This document shows positions 1 through 5,015 of a stretch of 5,565 bases of DNA, one piece after another. The translations under genes were made by a program, and so were the position numbers. A model generated the notes under the pieces. That model did no database searches and had not been told where the DNA came from. It was given only the letters and a program-made list of their open reading frames with translations. Location of the stretch: the NCBI GenBank assembly GCA_945903675.1, contig CAMDOP010000222.1, positions 1 to 5,565 on the forward strand, written 5' to 3'. Origin of the DNA: Crenothrix polyspora. GTDB taxonomy: Bacteria; Pseudomonadota; Gammaproteobacteria; Methylococcales; Methylomonadaceae. Each line of letters opens with the position of its first letter. Position 1 is the first letter of the stretch.

Positions 1-840
1 CACCACGTTATGAATTTCATCAATAAAGGCAATGACATTACCTGCATCCATGATTTCCTGCAGCAAGCGTTTAAAGCGCTCCTCAAATTCACCACGGAAT
101 TTTGCACCCGCGATCAACAAGCCCATATCGACTGCCAGCACCGAACAACCGATTAAATCCTTAGGCACATCACCAGCGACTATGCGCTGCGCCAAGCCTT
201 CAACGATGGCAGTTTTACCTACACCCGGTTCACCAATAATAATGGGATTATTTTTAATACGTCTACACAGCACTTGGATGGCTAAATCAATTTCATCCAC
301 ACGGCCTATCACAGGATCTAAAGCACCTTCCCTAGCGAGTTCCGTTAAATCACGCGCATATTTAGCCAAATACTCAAACTCACCAGAACTTTCTCTGCTT
401 TTATAGCCTGTCTTCGGTAACGCTGCTTGTGCTTTAATAAAGGCGTCTTTAGTGCCACCCGCTTCTGTCAAAGCAAGCATTAACTCCTCTATCTCCCACA
501 TGGCAAATAACAGATGGTTGATACCCATATATTTATCACCCAGTCGCACCGAGGCTTGTTCAGCGTAAATAAATAAACGCTCTAGCTCACGATTAATGGG
601 GGTATGTTGAGTATTTTTAAAAGCCTTCGGCAATATAATAAGCTGGCCATCCATAGCAAGACCCAATCGTGTCAAATCTATATCGGCCTGTTCTAAATAA
701 CTTCTACCTATATCGCTAGTGCCTAAAAGTATCGCCAAAAGATGCCAAGGCGTCACCACACCATGATCTTTTTCAACCGCCAAACGACAGGCACGCTCAA
801 TACATTCTTGTGCTTTCAGATTAAATTTTTCAATGATCAT
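1..840 (-). CDS. ClpB/ClpA-like AAA+ ATPase (Hsp100), N-terminal 280 residues, cut by window edge
   Basis: This is the amino-terminal part of a Hsp100/Clp ATPase, a hexameric cytoplasmic unfoldase that threads proteins through its pore using ATP. Reading from ATG at 840, residues 1-145 resemble the double-repeat Clp N-domain (TPWHLLAILLG at 30-40, GINHLLFAMW at 106-115). The linker into the first AAA domain follows (YARDLTELAREG, then DPVIGR at 175-180). Walker A is GEPGVGKT at 203-210, the pore loop is GAKFRGEFEERFK at 245-257 (KFRG where ClpB usually has KYRG), and Walker B is VIAFIDE at 269-275. An in-frame stop at 859-861 excludes a longer form; the ribosome site is weak (an AGAAGA stretch about 10 bases upstream). 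The second AAA domain lies outside the window, so a ClpB disaggregase, a ClpA/C-type protease partner and a type VI secretion ClpV cannot be told apart. The AAA-1 wording is closer to ClpB/ClpC than to typical ClpV. Confidence 0.93.
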   Translation of the reverse strand, partial: MIIEKFNLKAQECIERACRLAVEKDHGVVTPWHLLAILLGTSDIGRSYLEQADIDLTRLGLAMDGQLIILPKAFKNTQHTPINRELERLFIYAEQASVRLGDKYMGINHLLFAMWEIEELMLALTEAGGTKDAFIKAQAALPKTGYKSRESSGEFEYLAKYARDLTELAREGALDPVIGRVDEIDLAIQVLCRRIKNNPIIIGEPGVGKTAIVEGLAQRIVAGDVPKDLIGCSVLAVDMGLLIAGAKFRGEFEERFKRLLQEIMDAGNVIAFIDEIHNVV

Positions 841-924
841 GATTATGGTTTTCTTCTGTTATTTTGTTTAAAGGTACAGTTGATAGTGAATAAACATCAT
901 CCTAATAAATCAACGGGGGGATAC

Positions 925-963
925 AAAAACAATCTTATTCAATTTTATTTTTTCAATTGTTAT
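925..963 (-). pseudogene. Relic of the hepT 5' end (13 codons, start codon lost)
   Basis: Read on the minus strand, codons from 963 give I-T-I-E-K-I-K-L-N-K-I-V-F, matching the start of the intact HepT at 2927 (M-N-V-E-K-I-K-L-D-K-I-I-F). The ATG has become ATA, so it cannot start translation as in the intact copy. Homology ends at about 925. It overlaps the adjacent mntA relic exactly as the two intact genes overlap, which shows that it derives from an mntA-hepT operon. The remaining bases up to the Clp start at 840 show nothing recognisable. Confidence 0.75.
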
Positions 964-1010
964 AACAATATTCCGGTCTTTTTAGCACAATTATAAATAT
1001 CTTTTTCTTT
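960..1010 (-). pseudogene. Relic of the mntA 3' end (last 16 codons and stop)
   Basis: The minus-strand reading is KEKDIYNCAKKTGILL followed by TAA, against KEKDIYKIAKNTGILL at the C-terminus of both complete MntA copies in this window. All upstream mntA sequence is missing: six bases beyond the first lysine codon the REP palindrome at 1017-1094 begins. This looks like a deletion that joined a REP repeat to the tail of mntA. It is not expected to make a functional protein. Confidence 0.8.
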
Positions 1011-1016
1011 ATACGA

Positions 1017-1094
1017 GTAGGTTAGGGTAAAGCAAAGCGAACCCCAACAAATCACGCAGTGCCTTGGAGTTTGTTATCACTTACCCCAAGCTAC
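1017..1094. repeat. REP/BIME-like palindrome, copy A (diverged)
   Basis: This 78-base copy of the window's recurring palindrome carries several substitutions (GTAGGTTAGGG and CCCCAAGCTAC instead of GTAGGTTGGGG and CCCCAACCTAC). The inner arm is also damaged (CCTTGGAGTTT where other copies have CGTTGGGGTTC). The outer stem is therefore imperfect, suggesting this is the oldest copy. It sits between the stop codon of the Uma2 gene at 1098 and the mntA relic, where it could act as a 3' end or messenger-stabilising hairpin. Confidence 0.85.
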
Positions 1095-1097
1095 GAT

Positions 1098-1721
1098 CTA
1101 AAACCCAACATCCCACAGTTTTTGCATATCTAGACTAAATCCCGTCAATAAATTATCGGCTAACAAAAATTGAGGCTTATCCAAACGTAGGATTGCAGTT
1201 TTAGGCTGAAAAACTAATACTTGCTGAGCTTCGGGGTCTATTAACCAGCCTAAACTTGCGCCATTCTCACTATATTCCTGCATTTTATCTTGTAAATTTT
1301 TCATACTATCGCTAGGTGAGCGAAGCTCAATAACAAAATCAGGGCACAAGGGTAAAAATCTTTGTTTCTGTATTTCTGTTAAGGTTAGCAACCGTGTCCT
1401 TTTAACCCAAGATACATCGGGTGAGCGAATCGCGCCATTGGGCAAAACAAAACCGCCTGAAGAATCAAACACTACCCCGCTACCTTCAAGATCGGCCCAA
1501 ACAGAAAGCTGAGTAATCAGTCTGGAATTTCGCCAACTAGTTGAGCCGCCTGTAGGAGCCATAATTTCACAATCTCCCTGAGCTGTAAGCTCAATACGCA
1601 ATTCTTTATTGACCTGACAAAAATCAAAAAACTGATCATTCTTTAAAGTTATCGATGGCGGCCAATGCAACACCAACGAATTCAGCGGTGAATTTTGATG
1701 GGTCATACTATTTAAATTCAT
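1098..1721 (-). CDS. Uma2 family (DUF820) putative PD-(D/E)XK nuclease
   Basis: A 207-residue protein of the Uma2/DUF820 family, a PD-(D/E)XK nuclease-fold family common in cyanobacteria and in repeat-rich proteobacterial genomes. Its biological role is not established. The family core is visible: SPDVSWV at 100-106 (candidate metal-binding D102), CPDFVIELRSPSD at 126-138 (D128, E132), K146 and Y150 in the following helix, and GWLIDPEAQQVLVF at 158-171. Start ATG is at 1721; GGA about 9 bases upstream is a modest ribosome site, and ATG at 1706 is an alternative start. The length fits the family. Its stop lies 3 bases outside REP copy A. It stands alone, between an mntA/hepT relic upstream and the REP downstream, so it may be a passenger gene. 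Confidence 0.88.
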   Translation of the reverse strand: MNLNSMTHQNSPLNSLVLHWPPSITLKNDQFFDFCQVNKELRIELTAQGDCEIMAPTGGSTSWRNSRLITQLSVWADLEGSGVVFDSSGGFVLPNGAIRSPDVSWVKRTRLLTLTEIQKQRFLPLCPDFVIELRSPSDSMKNLQDKMQEYSENGASLGWLIDPEAQQVLVFQPKTAILRLDKPQFLLADNLLTGFSLDMQKLWDVGF

Positions 1722-1746
1722 AGTTCAATTCCGTTTCACAAAAATG

Positions 1747-1794
1747 CTAAAAAGAATTCCAATCATTACCTAATTTTATTTTTTTAATAGTCAT
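1747..1794 (-). pseudogene. Relic of the hepT 5' end (8 homologous codons, then stop)
   Basis: From ATG at 1794 the frame reads M-T-I-K-K-I-K-L, matching the start of HepT (M-N-V-E-K-I-K-L). It then runs into unrelated codons (G-N-D-W-N-S-F) and stops at 1747. The ATG lies in an ATGA overlap with the mntA relic stop, exactly as in the intact operon. Homology is confined to about 1771-1794. The short peptide could be translated, but nothing suggests a function. It ends 25 bases before the Uma2 start codon on the same strand. Confidence 0.7.
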
Positions 1795-1817
1795 AATATT
1801 ATTCCAGTCTTTTTAGT
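1791..1817 (-). pseudogene. Relic of the mntA 3' end (8 codons and stop) fused to the RAYT tail
   Basis: The minus-strand frame reads T-K-K-T-G-I-I-L then TGA, against A-K-N-T-G-I-L-L-stop in the two complete mntA copies. The RAYT stop codon (TAA, 1813-1815) lies inside this relic in another frame. The RAYT 3' end has therefore been joined directly to mntA sequence. The fusion may have altered the last few RAYT residues. Confidence 0.7.
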
Positions 1818-2319
1818 AACTTTCAGTCCCAGTCCAATCCATTGATAAAAGCCCTAAGCTCACATAATGATGAAAAGACGAATAAGGCCAATCAAACACA
1901 TTCTTTACAAAACCATGTTTTACTGGATTGTAATGAATGTAATCGACATGATGCTGGTAGTCATCATCGTCAATAATCAAATGTTCCCAAAATCGGCGCT
2001 GCCAAATTCCACGCTCACCTTTTGAGCGCCGACTTTTTGAAACACGCTCAGAACAGGGCAGTTTTCTGGAAAACCCTGCTTTTATTAAACCCCAACGTGT
2101 CGAGAAATCACTATCACCAACGGGTAATGTCCAAATCGTGTGCAAATGGTTCGGCATTATCACAATGGCATCAATAATAAATGGGTGAGCAGCTTTAACC
2201 ATTCTGAATGAATCTCTTAATAATCCGATATGCTCCGTTAACAAATGCAAGTTACGTTCCGCCAGATTCACAGTGAAGAAATAACTGGCACCCTGAACAT
2301 AAGCACGTCGATATCGCAT
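1813..2319 (-). CDS. REP-associated tyrosine transposase (RAYT, Y1 HUH family)
   Basis: A 168-residue IS200/IS605-related HUH endonuclease of the RAYT group, single-copy domesticated-looking transposases that nick single-stranded REP sequences at the foot of their hairpins. Visible are the N-terminal MRYRRAYVQGASYFFTVNLAER, the HUH motif MPNHLH at 55-60 (H58, H60), GIWQRRFWEH at 104-113, and the tyrosine helix HVDYIHYNPVKHG at 124-136. Y127 or Y130 is the likely nucleophile. I prefer ATG at 2319 because GGAG sits six bases upstream and RAYT proteins typically start MRYRR; ATG at 2334 is the longer alternative. Its substrate candidates are the REP palindromes in this window, whose ends carry GTAG. 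The last residues run into an mntA relic, so the tail may be slightly abnormal. All core motifs are present. Confidence 0.94.
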   Translation of the reverse strand: MRYRRAYVQGASYFFTVNLAERNLHLLTEHIGLLRDSFRMVKAAHPFIIDAIVIMPNHLHTIWTLPVGDSDFSTRWGLIKAGFSRKLPCSERVSKSRRSKGERGIWQRRFWEHLIIDDDDYQHHVDYIHYNPVKHGFVKNVFDWPYSSFHHYVSLGLLSMDWTGTESY

Positions 2320-2343
2320 AATCATCTCCAACATGTCGCGTAT

Positions 2344-2370
2344 TGTGCAATCACATTGCTACTTTAGTTA
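2344..2370 (-). promoter_or_regulatory. Leader sequence shared by RAYT and both mntA copies
   Basis: These 27 bases upstream of the RAYT match the leader of mntA copy 2 (4981-5007) at 22 of 27 positions. In both cases the block lies between a REP palindrome and the gene start. Just upstream in transcription terms is TAATATAAC, a possible -10-like stretch, with no clear -35. The conservation is seen in the sequence; a promoter or regulatory role is inferred. Confidence 0.5.
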
Positions 2371-2385
2371 TATTATTTTAGTTTT

Positions 2386-2463
2386 GTAGGTTGGGGTGAA
2401 GCAACGCGAACCCCAACAAATCACGCAGTGCGTTGGGGTTCGTTATCACTTACCCCAACCTAC
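2386..2463. repeat. REP/BIME-like palindrome, copy B (most regular)
   Basis: A 78-base element with a perfect 12-base outer inverted repeat (GTAGGTTGGGGT and ACCCCAACCTAC). It also has a perfect 11-base inner one (CGAACCCCAAC and GTTGGGGTTCG). Each half can fold alone, because GTTGGGG pairs with CCCCAAC inside it, so it is two converging REPs that can also form one long cruciform. The GTAG foot on each strand matches the tetranucleotide that RAYT enzymes recognise next to REP hairpins. It lies between hepT and the RAYT and overlaps the hepT stop codon. Confidence 0.93.
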
Positions 2464-2927
2464 GAACTACTAGCTAATTTACTGACAATAGTTACAAAAT
2501 ATTTTTCAAGCAATTCTTTTTTAGAAAATATTATGTTAATAATCTCAACTAATTCGTCTACATCATCTTCATAATCATGTGCCAGCTGATTTCTAATGTC
2601 TCTTAAAATAAACCAAGCATCAACATCTTCTAAATATTCAAGTTGTTCAAGTCGATTAATAATATCTATAAATGATTTATTTAATACTTCTTCTTTTTTA
2701 TAGCTTAAAACTGCTTTAAAAAGTTTTTGACCTATACTATCTTGAAGCTTTGAAAATCGATATAAAAATTGGTCTAAATAACTAACATGGTCATCATCAA
2801 ATGTCTCATATGCAATTCTGGTTAAAGGGAAAAAAGGCATTAGCGTTTGATGAGCTTTATTCATACGATCTTGATGTTTATGGCATTCGAAAATAATCTT
2901 ATCTAATTTAATTTTTTCAACATTCAT
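2460..2927 (-). CDS. hepT: HepT-like HEPN-domain toxin (RNase) of an MntA-HepT system
   Basis: A 155-residue HEPN-domain protein, the toxin half of a HepT-MntA (HEPN-MNT) pair. Family members are RNases inactivated when the MNT partner AMPylates a tyrosine near the active site. The signature RNQLAHDY is at 112-119, giving the R-x4-H-x-Y motif with R112, H117 and Y119 (the expected modified tyrosine). The preceding WFILRDIRN is typical of the family. The ATG at 2927 overlaps the mntA stop in ATGA, so the genes are translationally coupled. The coding sequence is markedly AT-rich. Its final codons (L-A-S-S-S) and stop run into REP copy B, so the C-terminus may have been trimmed or set by the repeat, although the length is normal for the family. 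Confidence 0.92.
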   Translation of the reverse strand: MNVEKIKLDKIIFECHKHQDRMNKAHQTLMPFFPLTRIAYETFDDDHVSYLDQFLYRFSKLQDSIGQKLFKAVLSYKKEEVLNKSFIDIINRLEQLEYLEDVDAWFILRDIRNQLAHDYEDDVDELVEIINIIFSKKELLEKYFVTIVSKLASSS

Positions 2928-3217
2928 AATAATATTCCGGTATTTTTAGCAATCTTATAAATATCTTTTTCTTTAGTAAAATTATTAACAATCACATCAA
3001 TCTTCTGATCACCCAATCTTTTTCTAAGCTCTGTTAATAAGCTAAGCTTTTTATCAAAAACAGCTTCTAAGCAAGCTGTCTCAATATACAAATCAATGTC
3101 ACCACCCTTTTTGGCATCATCAGTACGAGAACCAAATAAATAAACCTTGGCATCCTTACCAAATATTAAAGTAACGGCTTGCTTTATGGTAAGCATAGAA
3201 TCATTTGATAATCTCAT
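2924..3217 (-). CDS. mntA: MntA-like minimal nucleotidyltransferase antitoxin (copy 1)
   Basis: A 97-residue MNT-domain protein. In the characterised family it transfers AMP to HepT and silences it. The nucleotidyltransferase signature is GSR at 29-31 followed by GGDIDLYIE at 38-46, with metal-binding D40 and D42, and a third candidate acid at D74 in KIDVIV. I place the start at ATG 3217: GGAG lies nine bases upstream, and the same arrangement is kept in copy 2. Family proteins also begin shortly before the I-K-x-A-V helix. The frame is open further upstream to a GTG at 3325, but that part is translated leader and REP repeat. It is the first gene of the operon, upstream of hepT with a 4-base ATGA overlap. 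REP copy C lies 44 bases upstream. Confidence 0.92.
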   Translation of the reverse strand: MRLSNDSMLTIKQAVTLIFGKDAKVYLFGSRTDDAKKGGDIDLYIETACLEAVFDKKLSLLTELRKRLGDQKIDVIVNNFTKEKDIYKIAKNTGILL

Positions 3218-3234
3218 AGCTAAACTCTCCATCT

Positions 3235-3261
3235 TGTGCAAGAACATTGTCATTTTAGTTT
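3235..3261 (-). promoter_or_regulatory. Conserved leader of mntA copy 1
   Basis: This 27-base block differs from the leader of mntA copy 2 (4981-5007) at a single position and resembles the RAYT leader at 2344-2370. It directly abuts REP copy C. It should contain the 5' untranslated region and possibly part of the promoter of the toxin-antitoxin operon. I see no convincing -35/-10 pair, so its regulatory role is inferred only from conservation and position. Confidence 0.45.
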
Positions 3262-3339
3262 GTAGGTTGGGGTGAAGCAACGCGAACCCCAACAAATCAC
3301 ATAGTGCGTTGGGGTTTGTTATCACTCACCCCAACCTAC
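3262..3339. repeat. REP/BIME-like palindrome, copy C
   Basis: A 78-base copy nearly identical to copy B, with the 12-base outer stem intact. The inner arm GTTGGGGTTTG has one change relative to copy B, leaving one weaker inner pair, and the central spacer differs (ATCACATAG for ATCACGCAG). GTAG feet are present at both ends. It separates the 313-residue gene from mntA copy 1. Bases 3340-3377 beyond it contain nothing recognisable. Confidence 0.93.
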
Positions 3340-3377
3340 GGGCTTCTTTTTTGCAGGAGCGTAAAATACCCAAAGGA

Positions 3378-4319
3378 TCACCACTTCGACCTGCGTAAAT
3401 TAGCTTCTTGTTGTCGCAAGTAGGAAGCCGCCATTTGTCTAGCTTGTTCAAAGATTTGAGGGCATCCGAAATGTGCCGCCAGAGCTTTGCTGTTGACCGA
3501 CGGAATCACTAAAACAGAATCTTCTACAATATCTGTTCGTTCAAATTTAGGAATGTAAAACTGCCAGGCCTCCATACCACCTAGCATGCTATTTTCTTCT
3601 GCTGGCAGGTAATAACGATTGCTCCCTTCACCTGGATAGCTGACAAAGTAATCATCTCCAACTTGTTCAATTTTTAGAGTGCCGTCCGCAGACACCTTAA
3701 ACTCTTCGAGCTTAGCCGTGGCCACCTGCTCTTCAAACTGCCCCCAATAGGCTTTCACGTCTTTAGCAAGCGTCACTTCGAGGTAATAAGTTAGACGATT
3801 CCATTCAAGAACGACAGCAGACATAAATCGTGCGTATTCCCTCAGTGTTAGCGTACCCACACCCTTCACCGCAGTACTGTTTAGTACCATATTCTCGAAA
3901 TGCACGCGAATGCCCCCCGTATCTTCTTCAAAACTTGTGACCGGCGCCCACCAAGGTGACATTGTCTGGTGTGCAAAAAGAACTTTCGATTTCATCAGCC
4001 TTGCAGCGATCTCTCTGTTATCAATAGCGCCTCTTCCACTCTCATCAGTTTCGAGGCCGCCCGTTAGCTTGTAAATGCGTGTACCTGCCTTAATGGTCTC
4101 TACGCGCACCACACGTTGCACGCGCTCTGCGTCTCGAAGACCATTAATACTGTAGCGGTGTAGCACTGCATTCGAAACCCTAGAGTAGCCGGTATTTGGA
4201 TCACGAAGCGATAAAAATGCTTTTTGATTGCTCAGATCAAGAATAATATTTCGGTTATCATTATCAGTCCAATTTCGAACCTGTTCAAAATGTGTTTGAC
4301 CTAAAGTGTGATATCCCAT
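3378..4319 (-). CDS. Unrecognised 313-residue protein
   Basis: I do not recognise this protein. It starts at ATG 4319 with GGAG nine bases upstream (4329-4332), a good ribosome site. It has no signal peptide and no membrane segment, so it is probably cytoplasmic. Possible landmarks are KAGTRIYKLTGG at 77-88, SPWWAPVTSFEED at 121-133, an aromatic and charged helix-rich stretch at 160-207 (EYARFMSAVVLEWNRLTYYLEV), a beta-rich part at 215-240 (DDYFVSYPGEGSNRYYLPAEE), and a basic tail ending QQEANLRRSKW. The KAGTRIYKLT stretch is faintly reminiscent of toxin-type folds, but this is too weak for an assignment. Its coding sequence looks visibly richer in G and C than the mntA and hepT genes beside it, pointing to a separate origin. 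It is flanked by a RAYT relic upstream and REP copy C downstream, so it may be a passenger gene. Confidence 0.85.
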   Translation of the reverse strand: MGYHTLGQTHFEQVRNWTDNDNRNIILDLSNQKAFLSLRDPNTGYSRVSNAVLHRYSINGLRDAERVQRVVRVETIKAGTRIYKLTGGLETDESGRGAIDNREIAARLMKSKVLFAHQTMSPWWAPVTSFEEDTGGIRVHFENMVLNSTAVKGVGTLTLREYARFMSAVVLEWNRLTYYLEVTLAKDVKAYWGQFEEQVATAKLEEFKVSADGTLKIEQVGDDYFVSYPGEGSNRYYLPAEENSMLGGMEAWQFYIPKFERTDIVEDSVLVIPSVNSKALAAHFGCPQIFEQARQMAASYLRQQEANLRRSKW

Positions 4320-4368
4320 TTTCTTTGTCTCCAGTGTGGCAACTGCTAAAAATAACCATTAAAAGACA

Positions 4369-4386
4369 ATCTACTGCAAAGTAGAT
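4369..4386. repeat. Small perfect hairpin upstream of the 313-residue gene
   Basis: ATCTACT and AGTAGAT form a perfect 7-base inverted repeat around a GCAA loop, about 50 bases before the start codon at 4319. It could be an operator, a leader hairpin or chance; no T-run follows it on either strand, so a terminator is unlikely. The rest of 4320-4404 shows no other feature except the ribosome site. Confidence 0.35.
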
Positions 4387-4404
4387 CATCGTAAAGTGTT
4401 TGCG

Positions 4405-4572
4405 TTACGAGATTCCACGACCACCTTTTGAAAGCCGACTTTTTAAACCCTCTCGAAAGAACGGCCGTTTTAACCAATCGAAATAAATCTCATATTTTTC
4501 CGTTAACAAATGCAAGTTCCGTTCTGCCAGATTCACCGTAAAGAAATAAACATAAGCACGTCGATATCGCAT
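4405..4572 (-). pseudogene. Degraded RAYT relic lacking the HUH motif
   Basis: The frame from ATG 4572 begins MRYRRAYVYFFTVNLAERN, like the intact RAYT at 2319 but missing four residues (QGAS; a clean 12-base deletion). After HLLTE it jumps to sequence matching residues from about 77 of the intact protein (W-L-K..., SRLSKGGRGI against SRRSKGERGI). The HUH motif is therefore gone. It then stops at 4405, before the catalytic tyrosine helix. It cannot be an active transposase. The GGAG ribosome site is still present, so a short peptide could be made. The upstream REP is reduced to its right half (4598-4630). Confidence 0.88.
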
Positions 4573-4597
4573 AATCATCTCCAACATATCGCGTATT

Positions 4598-4630
4598 GCG
4601 TTGGGGTTCGTTATCACTCACCCCAACCTA
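4598..4630. repeat. Half REP palindrome, copy D
   Basis: Only the right half of the 78-base element remains: GTTGGGG and CCCCAAC still form one hairpin, followed by CTA in place of CTAC. The left half has been replaced by sequence upstream of the RAYT relic (a GCGTATTGCG junction). This is a single REP rather than a bipartite one. It is followed by short repeats of the type GAGCTACGAGCTACGGGCT. Confidence 0.85.
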
Positions 4631-4634
4631 AGAG

Positions 4635-4673
4635 CTACGAGCTACGGGCTAATTTTATTTTCTCAATATTCAT
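4635..4673 (-). pseudogene. hepT copy 2 truncated to 8 codons
   Basis: From ATG 4673, in an ATGA overlap with the mntA copy 2 stop, the frame reads M-N-I-E-K-I-K-L, matching HepT. It then enters REP-flanking repeat sequence and stops at 4635 (A-R-S-S-stop). The toxin of this second operon copy is therefore gone. The breakpoint lies at about 4650, where the GAGCTACGAGCTACGGGCT repeat begins, which suggests recombination or repeat insertion at that point. Confidence 0.82.
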
Positions 4674-4963
4674 AACAATATTCCGGTATTTTTAGCAATC
4701 TTATAAATATCTTTTTCTTTAGTAAAATTATTAACAATCACATCAATTTTCTGATCACCCAATCTTTTTCTAAGTTCTGTTAATAAGCTAAGCTTTTTAT
4801 CAAAGACAGCTACTAAGGAATTAGTCTCAATATACAAATCAATATCTCCACCCTTTTTAGCATCATCAGTACGAGAACCAAATAAATAAACCTTGGCATC
4901 ATTACCAAATATTAAAGTAACGGCTTGCTTTATGGTAAGCATAGAATCATTTGATAATCTCAT
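4670..4963 (-). CDS. mntA: MntA-like nucleotidyltransferase antitoxin (copy 2, orphan)
   Basis: A 97-residue protein differing from copy 1 at four positions by my alignment (K21N, A48N, C49S, E51V). The full MNT signature is retained: GSR 29-31, GGDIDLYIE 38-46 with D40 and D42, and D74. The start is ATG 4963 with a GGGAG ribosome site nine bases upstream, equivalent to copy 1; ATG at 4999 is a longer possibility I consider leader. It lacks a hepT partner. Because the catalytic residues are intact, it may still modify the HepT made from copy 1 and so act as spare antitoxin; this is inference. The near identity indicates recent duplication or gene conversion. Confidence 0.9.
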   Translation of the reverse strand: MRLSNDSMLTIKQAVTLIFGNDAKVYLFGSRTDDAKKGGDIDLYIETNSLVAVFDKKLSLLTELRKRLGDQKIDVIVNNFTKEKDIYKIAKNTGILL

Positions 4964-4980
4964 AACCAAACTCCCCATCT

Positions 4981-5007
4981 TGTGCAAGAACATTGTCACT
5001 TTAGTTT
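4981..5007 (-). promoter_or_regulatory. Conserved leader of mntA copy 2
   Basis: The 27-base block matches the leader of mntA copy 1 at 26 positions and that of the RAYT at 22. Between it and REP copy E lies TATTATTTT, also similar to the RAYT upstream region. Position and conservation suggest a transcription or translation leader, but no promoter is confidently recognised. Confidence 0.45.
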
Positions 5008-5015
5008 ATTATTTT

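Noticed and set aside
32..406. Plus-strand open frame of 124 codons
   Set aside because: It lies antisense to the Clp ATPase, whose minus-strand reading shows Walker A and B motifs. The plus-strand translation has no recognisable features.
1..840. Type VI secretion cluster member ClpV
   Set aside because: Only the N-terminal half is visible and no other T6SS gene is present. The AAA-1 sequence is closer to ClpB/ClpC, so the specific label is not supported.
742..996. Plus-strand open frame of 84 codons
   Set aside because: It crosses the Clp start codon and the mntA/hepT relics in antisense, with no family resemblance and no good ribosome site.
2386..2463. Intrinsic (Rho-independent) terminator
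   Set aside because: The stem is strong but not followed by a T-run on the minus strand. It may still affect transcript ends, as REP elements can, but it is not a canonical terminator.
3218..3325. N-terminal extension of MntA copy 1 from a GTG at 3325
   Set aside because: The extra 36 residues are translated REP and leader sequence, and the same MITNPNA peptide appears upstream of the RAYT relic. The GGAG site and the family length favour ATG 3217.
4573..4617. GTG-initiated extension of the RAYT relic
   Set aside because: It is again REP sequence read in frame. The GGAG before ATG 4572 matches the intact RAYT start.
4510..4695. Plus-strand open frame of 61 codons
   Set aside because: It runs antisense across the RAYT relic, the half REP and the hepT relic, and has no coding character.
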